Positions 51,678 to 60,050 of a stretch of 64,000 nucleotides of DNA are shown piece by piece. The translations under genes were made by a program, and so were the position numbers. The stretch's first letter is position 1; each line of letters starts with the position of its first letter. Below the pieces are notes generated by a model. That model was not told the origin of the DNA. It was given only the letters and a program-made list of their open reading frames with translations, and made no database searches. Source of the stretch: JBBDXI01 sp040902425 (GTDB lineage Bacteria > Planctomycetota > Phycisphaerae > Phycisphaerales > UBA1924); the NCBI GenBank assembly GCA_040902425.1, contig JBBDXI010000080.1, positions 29,391 through 93,390 on the forward strand. The letters run 5' to 3'.

Positions 51678-52745
51678 ATGGGGATCTACGACCGCGAGTA
51701 CGTCCGTGTCGGCCCCCGCTCGCAGAGCGGGCTTGGCTCGCTGGGGGGCGTCTCGGTCAACACGTGGATCATCGTGGCGACGATCGCGGTGTTCGTGCTC
51801 GACGCCTTTCTGGCCGGGTACGCCTCGCCGGTGTGGATCAACGATGTCCATGTCGCCCCCAACGCGGACCCGCGGTACGTGACCGGCGCGCCGCAGGTCC
51901 ACGATGCGCTCGGCAAGGTGTACCTGCCCCCGGCGTACCCCGGGCTGGTGCATTCCTCGGCGCCGCTCTACCAGCCGCTGATCGACAGCCGAACGGGGGA
52001 GGCCATCGGCCTTGCCCAGGTGTCGATCATGACCCCCTTCCAGAAGTGGGGGCACTTCTCGACCGCGCTGGGCTTCTTCAGGCTGGAACTGTGGCGCTTC
52101 CTGACCTTCCAGGTCCTCCACGCCAACATCACCCACCTGCTGTTCAACATGTTCGGTCTCTGGGTCTTCGGCGGGATGGTTGAGCAGTACCTCGGGGGCA
52201 AGCGCTACCTGGCGTTCTACCTCACGTGCGGGATCTTCGGGGCCGTGTCGTACCTCGTGCTGAACTTCCTGGGGAACGCGGCCCCGGCCGCGCTCCCCGC
52301 GCTCCTCCCCAACAGCGTCTACACGCCGCTGATCGGCGCGTCGGCGGGTGTCTTCGGCGTGATCATGGCGTGCGCGTTCATCGCGCCCAACGCCCGGGTG
52401 ATGCTGCTCTTCCCGCCGATCCCTCTCAAGCTCAAATGGATGGCCTACGGCTATGTGATCCTCGCCGCGTGGAATCTGCTCCGCGGCGGGGTGAACGCCG
52501 GCGGGGATGCCGCCCACATTGGCGGGGCGATCGCCGGGGCGTTCTTCATCCGTCACGCCCATCTTCTCAGGGACTTTTTCGATGTCTTCGGACCCCGCCG
52601 GGGCGGCGGGCGCGGCCGGCGGGGGGATGTGGCTTCGACGGAGGTGGACCGCATCCTCTCCAAGGTCGCCCGGGATGGGCTGCGGAGCCTGAGCGAGGAG
52701 GAGAGACGGGTGCTGCAGCAGGCGAGTTCGCGGATGCGCCGGTAG
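51678..52745 (+). CDS. Rhomboid family intramembrane serine protease
   Basis: 355 residues. MGIYDREYVR start, a first membrane helix (WIIVATIAVFVLDAFLAGY), an extramembrane loop of about 80 residues, then the rhomboid core: HANITHLLFNMFGLWVFGG, the catalytic Ser222 in GASAG, and His280 in AAHIGGAIAG. After the core a basic linker leads to DRILSKVARDGLRSLSEEE, shared with the site-2 protease upstream (DUF6576-like). ATG 51678 chosen; a GTG at 51651 would add nine residues. 132 nt separate the two protease genes. Confidence 0.93.
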   Translation: MGIYDREYVRVGPRSQSGLGSLGGVSVNTWIIVATIAVFVLDAFLAGYASPVWINDVHVAPNADPRYVTGAPQVHDALGKVYLPPAYPGLVHSSAPLYQPLIDSRTGEAIGLAQVSIMTPFQKWGHFSTALGFFRLELWRFLTFQVLHANITHLLFNMFGLWVFGGMVEQYLGGKRYLAFYLTCGIFGAVSYLVLNFLGNAAPAALPALLPNSVYTPLIGASAGVFGVIMACAFIAPNARVMLLFPPIPLKLKWMAYGYVILAAWNLLRGGVNAGGDAAHIGGAIAGAFFIRHAHLLRDFFDVFGPRRGGGRGRRGDVASTEVDRILSKVARDGLRSLSEEERRVLQQASSRMRR

Positions 52746-52798
52746 CGCTGGCGGGCCGGAGACTGAACTCGGCGCGGGGCCTCCCCTAGCCTTGGCCC

Positions 52799-54076
52799 AT
52801 GGCATCCCCGCTGCATTTTGAGGTGTGCGGCAGGTCCCCGGGGTCTTGGGCCCGGGTGGGGAGGGTTCACACCGCGCACGGGGCGTTCGATACGCCGGCG
52901 TTCATGCCGGTGGGGACGCGCGGGACGGTCAAGGGGCTGCTCCCGGACCTCGTCCGGCGGACGGGGTCGCAAGTTGTCCTGAACAACACGTACCACCTGC
53001 TCCTGCGGCCGGGGCCGGAGGTGGTGGCGGCGCTAGGGGGCGTCCACCGGTTCATGGGGTGGGCGGGGCCGATCCTGACGGACTCGGGCGGGTACCAGAC
53101 GTACTCGATGGCCGACCTGAACGCGGTGGACGACGACGGCGTGACCTTCCGCTCCATCGTGGATGGGAGCGAGCTGCGCCTGACGCCGGAGCGGGCGACG
53201 CAGGTGCAGAACCAGCTCGGGGCTGACATCATCATGGCGTTCGACGATTGCCCGCCGAGCGAGACCGCGAGGGAGCGAGACAGCGAGTCAGGGGAGGGGC
53301 GGGAGGGGGACCCACGGATGGCACGGGCGATCCAGCGCGATCGCCGCAACGGCTACGACCACGCCGCGCGCCTGCGGATGGCCAACGAGCGGACGGTGCG
53401 CTGGCTGGAGCGGTGCAGGCGGGCCCACCAGCATCCCGGGGAGCAGGCGCTCTTCGGCATCATCCAAGGGGGGACCGACCTCGGGGCCCGCTCGTGGTCG
53501 GCCGAGCGCATCACGGCGATCGAACTGCCGGGGTACGCCATCGGGGGCGTGGCGGTGGGGGAGCCGCCCGAGGAGATCGCCCGGATCGTCCGGCACACGG
53601 CCCCGCTCCTGCCGGAGGACCGGCCGCGGTACCTGATGGGCGTCGGCTACGAGCGGGACATCGTGGCGGCGGTCCTGGCGGGTGTGGACATGTTCGACTG
53701 CGTCCTGCCGACCCGCAACGGGCGGAACGCCAGTGCCTTTACGCCGGCCGGCCAGATCCGCCTGAAGAACGCGTGCTACACCTCCGACCCCCTTCCGATC
53801 GAGCCGGGGTGCGACTGTCTGGCTTGCTTACCGGCCGAAAACGGCTGGGAGACGCCGGAGGCCGCCCCGATCAGCCGGGGGTATCTCCGGCACCTGTTCC
53901 AGTCGGGGGAGATGCTCGGGCCGATTCTCGTCAGCCTGCATAATGTTCGGTACTTCCAGAGGCTGATGTCGGACATCCGCCGGACGATCGTGGAAGATGA
54001 CTGGCCCGGGTTCGCCCGGCGGTGGCCCCAGGCGGCCCCCGGCCTGGCGGGGTCTGGAATTCCTGCCCAGGCGTAA
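52799..54076 (+). CDS. tgt: tRNA-guanine transglycosylase
   Basis: 425 residues (typical about 375). Exchanges G34 for preQ1 in GUN anticodons during queuosine synthesis. DTPAFMPVGTRGTVKGL, TDSGGYQTYSMADL with the catalytic Asp, GYAIGGVAVGEPPEE, DCVLPTRNGRNASAFT, and the zinc site CDCLAC with His in LHNVRYFQRL. Residues about 154-180 (after FDDCPP) are an extra low-complexity charged segment encoded by DNA with a tandem 15-nt repeat. It heads the usual tgt-yajC-secDF order. Confidence 0.96.
   Translation: MASPLHFEVCGRSPGSWARVGRVHTAHGAFDTPAFMPVGTRGTVKGLLPDLVRRTGSQVVLNNTYHLLLRPGPEVVAALGGVHRFMGWAGPILTDSGGYQTYSMADLNAVDDDGVTFRSIVDGSELRLTPERATQVQNQLGADIIMAFDDCPPSETARERDSESGEGREGDPRMARAIQRDRRNGYDHAARLRMANERTVRWLERCRRAHQHPGEQALFGIIQGGTDLGARSWSAERITAIELPGYAIGGVAVGEPPEEIARIVRHTAPLLPEDRPRYLMGVGYERDIVAAVLAGVDMFDCVLPTRNGRNASAFTPAGQIRLKNACYTSDPLPIEPGCDCLACLPAENGWETPEAAPISRGYLRHLFQSGEMLGPILVSLHNVRYFQRLMSDIRRTIVEDDWPGFARRWPQAAPGLAGSGIPAQA
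53257..53287 (+). repeat. Tandem 15-nt direct repeat inside tgt
   Basis: Two adjacent copies of GAGCGAGACCGCGAG (53257-53271) and GAGCGAGACAGCGAG (53273-53287), 14 of 15 bases the same, one base apart. They encode most of the SETARERDSESGEGREG insertion in Tgt and may reflect slippage or a small inserted element. Confidence 0.65.
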
Positions 54077-54138
54077 TCCCGGCGGCCTCAAACCCAATGA
54101 TGTGGGCCCCGACTCCCGGGGCGGAATGGCACCCCCTC

Positions 54139-54687
54139 ATGATCCCCATGACCTCACCGGACCTCTTCGCGGCGGCGATCCTCGCCCAGACCACCCCTCA
54201 GAACCCCCCGGCGGGCGTTCCCGGCGCGGGCGCTGCCCCGCCGCCCGCGCCCAACGGGGCGGACAGCGGCTTCAAGATGCCCGGGGCGGGCGGGGAAGGG
54301 CAGGCGGCCGCGCCGGGCGCGACGGGCGCCGCCGGCGGGCCCCCTCCCCCGGGAGCGGGGAGCGGGCTGAGCATGTTCGTGCCGCTGGCGCTGGTCCTGC
54401 TGCTGGTGCTCATCATGACCTCGATGGCCGGCCGGAAGGAGCGCAAGCGGCGGGACGCCCTGCTCTCCGGCGTGAAGCGGGGCGACCGGGTCCAGACCGC
54501 CGGCGGCGTGATCGGGACCATCGTGGACCTGACGGACAGCGAGATGACGCTGCGGGTCGATGAGACGACGAACACGCGCATCCGGTTCTCGCGCTCGGCC
54601 GTGCAGCAGGTGATGCGCGAGGGCAAGGATGGCGGGCGCGCGGAGGTCGAGGTCAAGCCCGCGAACCAGACGGCCGCCCACACCTGA
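54139..54687 (+). CDS. yajC: Preprotein translocase subunit YajC
   Basis: 182 residues, longer than usual (about 110) owing to a low-complexity Ala/Pro/Gly N-terminus of about 75 residues. The core has one membrane helix (FVPLALVLLLVLIMTSM), then KERKRRDALLSGVKRGDRVQ and TAGGVIGTIVDLTDSEMTLR, the conserved YajC soluble domain. Accessory partner of SecDF. ATG 54139 chosen; ATG 54148 is equally possible. Located 63 nt after tgt and 71 nt before secDF. Confidence 0.88.
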   Translation: MIPMTSPDLFAAAILAQTTPQNPPAGVPGAGAAPPPAPNGADSGFKMPGAGGEGQAAAPGATGAAGGPPPPGAGSGLSMFVPLALVLLLVLIMTSMAGRKERKRRDALLSGVKRGDRVQTAGGVIGTIVDLTDSEMTLRVDETTNTRIRFSRSAVQQVMREGKDGGRAEVEVKPANQTAAHT

Positions 54688-54757
54688 CCCGCCCGCGCAT
54701 CCCACGCCCCCAACACGCCCCCGCTGACCACTCCCCTTCCCGGACGTCTCCCCCGCC

Positions 54758-57700
54758 ATGCGAATCCTCGTCCGCAACATTGTCCTCGTCGCCATTGTCC
54801 TGCTCTTCGCGGTCTACTCGATCATCCCGCCGGAGAAGAAGCTCCGGCTGGGCAAGGACCTGCGCGGCGGGGTGAGCCTGATCTACGCGGTGCACCTGCG
54901 GCCCGGCGACCCGCCGGACGTAATGGACAGCGTGATGGACGTGATCAGGCAGCGGGTGGACCCCAACGCGCAGATGGACATCACCATCGCGAAGCAGGGG
55001 ACGGACCGCCTCGAGATCACCATGCCGCTGCCCAACGAGTCGGTGAAGCGGCTGAAGGCGGAGTTCGAGGCGGAGCTGAAGCGGCTGGTGGACTCGGCGA
55101 TCGACACGTCGCGGTTCGAGCGGCTGATGCGGATGCCGCCGGCGGAGCGGGACCAGGAGATCACGAAGGTCGCCGCGGGCAACGCGACGCGTGCCGATCG
55201 GCTGCGGGCGGCGGCGACGGCGTACGACGCGGCCCGCAAGGCCCGTGGAGACCTGACGGCGGCGCAGACCGAGCTGCGGCAGGCGACGGAGGCGGGCGCC
55301 CCGGCCGAGCAGGTGGCGGCGGCGCTGGCGCGGGTGAACGCGCTGGTGGCCCCGACGGCCGAGGCGGAGCTGGCGTACGAGAGCGCCCGCACGGCGGCGA
55401 TGGGGGCGGCGATCACGGTCGGCGAGGTGCGCCGGGCGCTGGCGCTCTCGACCGAGGGGCGGACGTTCGGGACCGGGCCGAATCCGGAGCGCAGCCCCAG
55501 CCCGCGCGAGCGGGCGCTCACGCGCCTGAACGAGGCCCACCCGGAGCTGAAGGACGAGCTGGCGAGCGTGGTGGCGGCGTACGACCGGTACACGGGCGGC
55601 CGGACGCGCCTCGACGACCCGGCGGACCTGAAGCGGCTGCTGGCGGGGGCCGGCGTGCTGGACTTCCGGATCACGGTGAAGCCGGGCGGAGCGGGGGTGA
55701 AGGGCGGGCACCCCGAGGAGCCGCGGCTGCGGGCCGAGATGCGCGAGCGCGGGCCGCGGAACGTGCGGTCGAACGACGCCCGCTGGTACAAGGTCAACAA
55801 GCTGGAGGGGTGGTACGACCGGCCGAGCGATCTGGAGGACATGTCGCGGAACCCGGCGGGCTACTTCGAGAGCCGCTACCGCCTCGTCGCGGAGGAGTTC
55901 GACGGGGAGTTCTACATCCTCTGCTGGGACTCGGTGGGGAACCGGCTGACGCAGGCGGAGGGGGACTGGGCGGTGGCCGCGGCGTACCAGGGGACGGACG
56001 ACGTGGGGCGTCCGAACATCACCTTCGAGATGAACACGCGGGGGGCGTCGCTGCTGCAACAGATGACGCGGGCGCACGTGCAGGAGAACATGGCGGTGCT
56101 CCTGGATGACCAGGTGTACACGGCGCCGAACCTGCTGAGCGCGATCGGGCGGAACGGGCAGATCTCGGGGAACTTCAGCCCGACCGAGCTGCGGTACGTG
56201 ATCCGGGTGCTGGCGGCGGGGGCGATGCAGGCGAAGCTGTCGCCCGAGCCGATCAGCGAGAGCACGATCGGGCCGGAGCTGGGCTTCGACAACCTGTACC
56301 GGGGGATGTACGCGGGCGTGGTGTCGCTGATCCTGATCGGCGCCTTCATGATCGTGTACTACTTCGGGGCCGGGGTGATCGCGGTGATCTCCCTGATGGT
56401 GAACGGGCTGCTGCTGGTGGCGGTGATGTCGTGGCTGCACGCGGCGTTCACGCTCCCGGGGATCGCGGGGGTGATCCTGACCTTCGGCATGGCGGTGGAC
56501 AGCAACGTGCTGATCTACGAGCGCATGCGGGAGGAGATCAAGCGGGGGTCAGACCTGCGGACGGCGGTGCGTCTGGGCTTCTCCAAGGCCCTCTCGTCGA
56601 TCGTGGACGGGAACGTGACCAACCTGATCGCCTGCGTGGTGCTGCTCTACGTGGGCACGCAGGAGATCAAGGGCTTCGCGATCACGCTGGGCGTGGGCGT
56701 GCTGACGACGCTCTTCTCGGCCCTGGTGGTCAGCCGGCTGATCTTCAGCGCCCTGGTCGAGCACGGGCCGTGGCAGCGGGCGTCGATGCTGCCGCTGGCG
56801 TTCCCGGTGATCGACCGGATGTTCAACCGGAACATCGACTGGCTGAAGTTCCGGTGGGTGTTCTTCGGGATCTCGGCGATGTACCTCTCGCTGGGGCTGG
56901 GGATGGTGGCCTACGAGGGGGCGGAGCTGCTGGACAACGAGTTCCGGGGCGGGACGCAGGTGACGCTGAAGCTCAAGCAGCCGCTGACGCGCCCGGAGGC
57001 GGCCAAGCTGGTCGCGTCGGCCGGCGCCGGGGCGCCGCAGGGGAGCCAGCTGGCGCTCCTGCGCACGGCGGATGTGCTGCCGGTGAACCCCGCGGCGGAC
57101 GGCGTGACCTCCGACACCTTCATGATCAAGACCCTGGCGACGGAGCAGGGGCCGGTGCTGGAGGCCGTCATGGGCGCCTTTGCGCCCTACACCGAGGCCC
57201 AGCCGGCGCTCCGGTTCAGGGGGAGCGACACACGCGACCTGGCGTCGGCGCCGGTCTTCAGGATCGTCAGCGGCACGCTGGGGGACGAGATCGACCGCCC
57301 GCAGTACCGCGAGGACGTGCGCCCGTTTGTGGGCGGGCTGGCCATCCTGCTGGAGAACATCGAGCCGGCGGTCTCCGCCGAGGCCCTGCGGGCGCGGCTG
57401 GAGCAGACGCGCTCGGATGCGGAGTTCTCCGCGACGCTCACCCGCGAGTGGACGGTGCGGATCCTGGAGGGGACGGACGAGGCGGTGCGGACGGCGGTGG
57501 TCCTCGTGCGGGACCCCTCGCTCAGCTCGTTCGAGGACCCCGGTCGGTTCGACACCGAGGTCGCGCTGCGCGAGTGGCGGCTGATCGAGCGGGCCCTGAC
57601 CGAGCCGGGCGTCCCGGCCAGCGTGCACAACTTCAGCCCCACGATCGCCGCGGCCTTCAAGGCCCGGGCGGTCGTGGCGATCGTGCTGTCGTTCCTGTTC

Positions 57701-58264
57701 ATCGGGATCTACATCTGGGTGCGGTTCGGCGCGGTGAACTTCGCGGTCGCGGGGATCGTGCCGCTGGTGCACGACGTAATCACGGCGCTGGGGTTCGTGG
57801 CCCTGGCGCAGTTCCTGTACAACTGGCACGCGACCCACGACTTCGCGGTGGCCCTGCGCCTGCTGCCGTTCAAGATCGACCTGAACATGATCGCGGCGTT
57901 CCTGACCATCGTGGGCTACTCGCTGAACGACTCGATCGTCGTGATGGACCGCATCCGCGAGAACCGGGGGAAGCTGCCCTACGCCAGCCGCAAGGCGATC
58001 AACGACGCCGTGAACCAGACGCTGAGCCGCACGTTCATCACGGGCGGCGGCACGCTCATCGCGCTGTCCATGCTCTACCTCTTCGGGGGTGAGGCGGTGC
58101 GCGGCTTCGCCTTCACGCTCGCCATCGGCGTGCTGGTCGGGACCTATTCCTCGATCGGGATCACCGCGCCCTTCGTCTGGTCGAGGAAGGGCGACGAGAT
58201 GGAGCGGAACAGGCCCAGGCCCCCGGCCCAGCCCCCCGCGCAGATGACCGCCTCGGTATCATGA
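54758..58264 (+). CDS. secDF: SecD-SecF fusion protein
   Basis: 1168 residues joining SecD (about 1-670) and SecF (about 690-1168), proton-driven helpers of Sec export. SecD: first helix IVLVAIVLLFAVYSIIP, DLRGGVSLIYAV, VDPNAQMDITIAKQGTDRLE, then after the P1 domain GFDNLYRGMYAGVVSL and the helix with VDSNVLIYERMREE. SecF: RWVFFGISAMYLSLGLGMVA, DNEFRGGTQVTLKL, the helix VGYSLNDSIVVMDRIRENRG. The SecD periplasmic region carries a helical alanine/glutamate-rich insertion at about 110-290. Fusions are known in several phyla. Confidence 0.96.
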   Translation: MRILVRNIVLVAIVLLFAVYSIIPPEKKLRLGKDLRGGVSLIYAVHLRPGDPPDVMDSVMDVIRQRVDPNAQMDITIAKQGTDRLEITMPLPNESVKRLKAEFEAELKRLVDSAIDTSRFERLMRMPPAERDQEITKVAAGNATRADRLRAAATAYDAARKARGDLTAAQTELRQATEAGAPAEQVAAALARVNALVAPTAEAELAYESARTAAMGAAITVGEVRRALALSTEGRTFGTGPNPERSPSPRERALTRLNEAHPELKDELASVVAAYDRYTGGRTRLDDPADLKRLLAGAGVLDFRITVKPGGAGVKGGHPEEPRLRAEMRERGPRNVRSNDARWYKVNKLEGWYDRPSDLEDMSRNPAGYFESRYRLVAEEFDGEFYILCWDSVGNRLTQAEGDWAVAAAYQGTDDVGRPNITFEMNTRGASLLQQMTRAHVQENMAVLLDDQVYTAPNLLSAIGRNGQISGNFSPTELRYVIRVLAAGAMQAKLSPEPISESTIGPELGFDNLYRGMYAGVVSLILIGAFMIVYYFGAGVIAVISLMVNGLLLVAVMSWLHAAFTLPGIAGVILTFGMAVDSNVLIYERMREEIKRGSDLRTAVRLGFSKALSSIVDGNVTNLIACVVLLYVGTQEIKGFAITLGVGVLTTLFSALVVSRLIFSALVEHGPWQRASMLPLAFPVIDRMFNRNIDWLKFRWVFFGISAMYLSLGLGMVAYEGAELLDNEFRGGTQVTLKLKQPLTRPEAAKLVASAGAGAPQGSQLALLRTADVLPVNPAADGVTSDTFMIKTLATEQGPVLEAVMGAFAPYTEAQPALRFRGSDTRDLASAPVFRIVSGTLGDEIDRPQYREDVRPFVGGLAILLENIEPAVSAEALRARLEQTRSDAEFSATLTREWTVRILEGTDEAVRTAVVLVRDPSLSSFEDPGRFDTEVALREWRLIERALTEPGVPASVHNFSPTIAAAFKARAVVAIVLSFLFIGIYIWVRFGAVNFAVAGIVPLVHDVITALGFVALAQFLYNWHATHDFAVALRLLPFKIDLNMIAAFLTIVGYSLNDSIVVMDRIRENRGKLPYASRKAINDAVNQTLSRTFITGGGTLIALSMLYLFGGEAVRGFAFTLAIGVLVGTYSSIGITAPFVWSRKGDEMERNRPRPPAQPPAQMTASVS

Positions 58265-58282
58265 CGCCGGCCGCGCTGCCGA

Positions 58283-58320
58283 TCCGCCGCTGCCGGCGGA
58301 CCCCCGGGCGGAGCCCGGGG
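58283..58320 (+). terminator. Paired hairpins between secDF and LysM gene
   Basis: Two short stems in tandem: TCCGCCG-CTGC-CGGCGGA (58283-58300) and CCCCGGG-CGGAG-CCCGGGG (58302-58320), starting about 20 nt after the secDF stop. No T-run follows, so they may be an mRNA-stabilising or attenuating structure rather than a true terminator. Confidence 0.35.
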
Positions 58321-58345
58321 CCTTTGAGCGCAGGGAGCGTGCAGA

Positions 58346-58930
58346 ATGACGGATCGCTGGGGCCGCGGGGTTGGGGCGCTGGTGGTTCTGGGGGCCGTGT
58401 GGGTGCTGGTGTACTGGTGGTGGGAGCCGTCGCGCCCCGGGATCAGCTTCGACGGGGACGGACCGGGCGAGGTCGCGGGGGTGGTCACGCCCGTGGGCGC
58501 GCCGCCGGGCCTGGGGCCCCGCGAGGTGGCGGTGGTGCCGCCGCGCTTCCGGTCGTACCTGGTCAAGGACGGGGAGACGTGGGAGTCGATCGCCCAGAAG
58601 GAGCTGGGGTCGGCGGCGCTCGTTGTGCGGCTGCGGGAGTCCAACCCGCTGGCGTCGGAGCTCCGCGCGGGCCGGGAGATCCGGGTCCCGCTGGACCCGG
58701 AGAACATCCAGGGGCGGCCCGTGGCGGGGGCCCCCGCGCCGAGGGCGCCGGGCGACGGGACGGTTGAGTACACGATCAAGAGCGGCGACACGCTGGGCGG
58801 GATCGCCCGGGCCTACTACGGCAGCGCCTTGTACAAGGACCTGATCTTCCAGGCGAACCGCGACCGCCTCCGCAGCGAGGACCAGCTGAGGCTGGGGGAC
58901 AGGCTCCGGCTCCCGCCCAAGCCCCGGTGA
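58346..58930 (+). CDS. Membrane-anchored protein with two LysM-like repeats
   Basis: 194 residues. N-terminal helix ALVVLGAVWVLVYWWW anchors it, then a degenerate LysM at about 70-115 (SYLVKDGETWESIAQKELG ... LRAGREIRVP) and a clear LysM at about 146-190 (YTIKSGDTLGGIARAYYG ... LRLGDRLRLP). LysM modules bind N-acetylglucosamine in peptidoglycan, so it probably ties the inner membrane to the wall. AGGGAG precedes ATG 58346. hldD begins 25 nt after its stop. Confidence 0.87.
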   Translation: MTDRWGRGVGALVVLGAVWVLVYWWWEPSRPGISFDGDGPGEVAGVVTPVGAPPGLGPREVAVVPPRFRSYLVKDGETWESIAQKELGSAALVVRLRESNPLASELRAGREIRVPLDPENIQGRPVAGAPAPRAPGDGTVEYTIKSGDTLGGIARAYYGSALYKDLIFQANRDRLRSEDQLRLGDRLRLPPKPR

Positions 58931-58955
58931 GCGGCCGCGGGGTAGGATCGATCGC

Positions 58956-60050
58956 ATGGCGGAACGGCCGACGTACATCGTGACCGGGGGGGCGGGGTTC
59001 GTGGGGGCGAACCTGGTGGCGGCGTTGCTGGGGCGGACGCCGCGCCCGGAGGTGGTGGTGGTGGACCCGCTGCGGTCCGGGTCGTTCGCGAACATCGTGG
59101 AGGCGTGCGAGCGGCGGGGGGTGGGGGCGTTCGACGGGCGGGTGATCGCGGGCTCGACGGCGGAGGAGCGGGTGCGGGGCGCGATGTGGGAGGCCCGGCC
59201 CGCGGCCATCTTCCACCTGGGGGCGATCACCGACACGACGCTGGCGGATGAGGCGGAGATGGTGCGGGAGAACGTGGGGGGGTTCGACTCGCTGCTGGCG
59301 CGGTGCGCGGTCGATGAGGTGCCGCTGGTGTACGCGTCGAGCGCGGCGACGTACGGCACGCCGCCGCAGGCGCGGGACCGCCAGCCGTTCCCCGTCGAGG
59401 CGGCGGGGCGGCCGAGCAACGTGTACGGGTTCAGCAAGTGGCTGATGGAGGGCGAGCACCGGCGGTTTGTCGAGGCCCTGGGTAGGTCGGCTCTCCGAGC
59501 CGATCCCGACGGGCATCGGCCCGGAGGGCCGGCCTACCCGGGGGCCCCCCACATCGTGGGGCTCCGCTACTTCAACGTCTTCGGGCCGGGCGAGGCCCGC
59601 AAGGGGAAGATGGCGTCGATGGTCTACCAGCTCGTCCGGCAGATGCTGGCGGGCGGACGGCCGCGGGTGTTCACGGATGGATCGCAGCGGCGGGACCAGG
59701 TGTACGTGGATGATGTGGTGGACTGCACGCTAGCGGCGGCGGGCCTGGGCAGCCCGGCCCTGGGTGGCCCGACGCTCCGCGGCGGGTCTTCCCCTGGCCC
59801 GGGCATCTACAACCTCGGCTCCGGCGTGGCCACCAGCTTCAACGACATCATCGCGGCGGTGCGTGGGGCGCTGGGGATCACCGAGCGCGACCGTCCGACG
59901 GAGTACTTCGAGATGCCGCCGGCGATCCGGGCGTTCTACCAGGACTACACGTGCGCGGACATGAGCGAGACGGAGCGGGGGCTGGGGTGGAAGCCGAAGT
60001 GGAAGCCGGCGGAGGCGATGGCGGAGTACGCCAGGTACCTGGCTAGATAG
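58956..60050 (+). CDS. hldD: ADP-glyceromanno-heptose 6-epimerase with two palindrome-coded insertions
   Basis: 364 residues against about 310 in E. coli. NAD(P)-dependent short-chain epimerase making ADP-L-glycero-D-manno-heptose for LPS core. Rossmann motif VTGGAGFVGANLV, FHLGAITDTT, catalytic YASSAATYG and YGFSKWLMEGE (YxxxK), GLRYFNVFGPGEARKGKMAS. The extra length is largely two segments: residues about 175-195 (GRSALRADPDGHRPGGPAYP, element A) just before HIVGLRYFNV, and about 265-283 (LGGPTLRGGSSPG, element B) just before IYNLGSG. Both fall in expected surface loops and leave catalytic motifs intact. Its end overlaps the convergent GNAT gene by 8 nt. Confidence 0.88.
   Translation: MAERPTYIVTGGAGFVGANLVAALLGRTPRPEVVVVDPLRSGSFANIVEACERRGVGAFDGRVIAGSTAEERVRGAMWEARPAAIFHLGAITDTTLADEAEMVRENVGGFDSLLARCAVDEVPLVYASSAATYGTPPQARDRQPFPVEAAGRPSNVYGFSKWLMEGEHRRFVEALGRSALRADPDGHRPGGPAYPGAPHIVGLRYFNVFGPGEARKGKMASMVYQLVRQMLAGGRPRVFTDGSQRRDQVYVDDVVDCTLAAAGLGSPALGGPTLRGGSSPGPGIYNLGSGVATSFNDIIAAVRGALGITERDRPTEYFEMPPAIRAFYQDYTCADMSETERGLGWKPKWKPAEAMAEYARYLAR
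59480..59539 (+). repeat. Palindromic element A, in frame inside hldD
   Basis: 60 nt (20 codons). Left arm 59480-59504 is identical to the left arm in rarA (begins GGGTAGGTCGGCTCTCC); right arm 59515-59539 pairs at 22 of 25 positions, two of the three exceptions being G-U pairs in RNA; spacer 10 nt. The left arm is read in the same frame as in rarA (GRSALRAD), while the right arm is read in a different frame because spacer lengths differ. Confidence 0.92.
59762..59786 (+). repeat. Palindromic element B, in frame inside hldD
   Basis: 25-nt core identical to the reverse complement of 33388-33412. Hairpin GGCCCGACGC-TCC-GCGGCGGGTC with two imperfect pairs. It encodes GGPTLRGG in a loop of HldD. 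Outer GCCCGG (59752) and CCGGGC extend the symmetry imperfectly. Confidence 0.75.
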
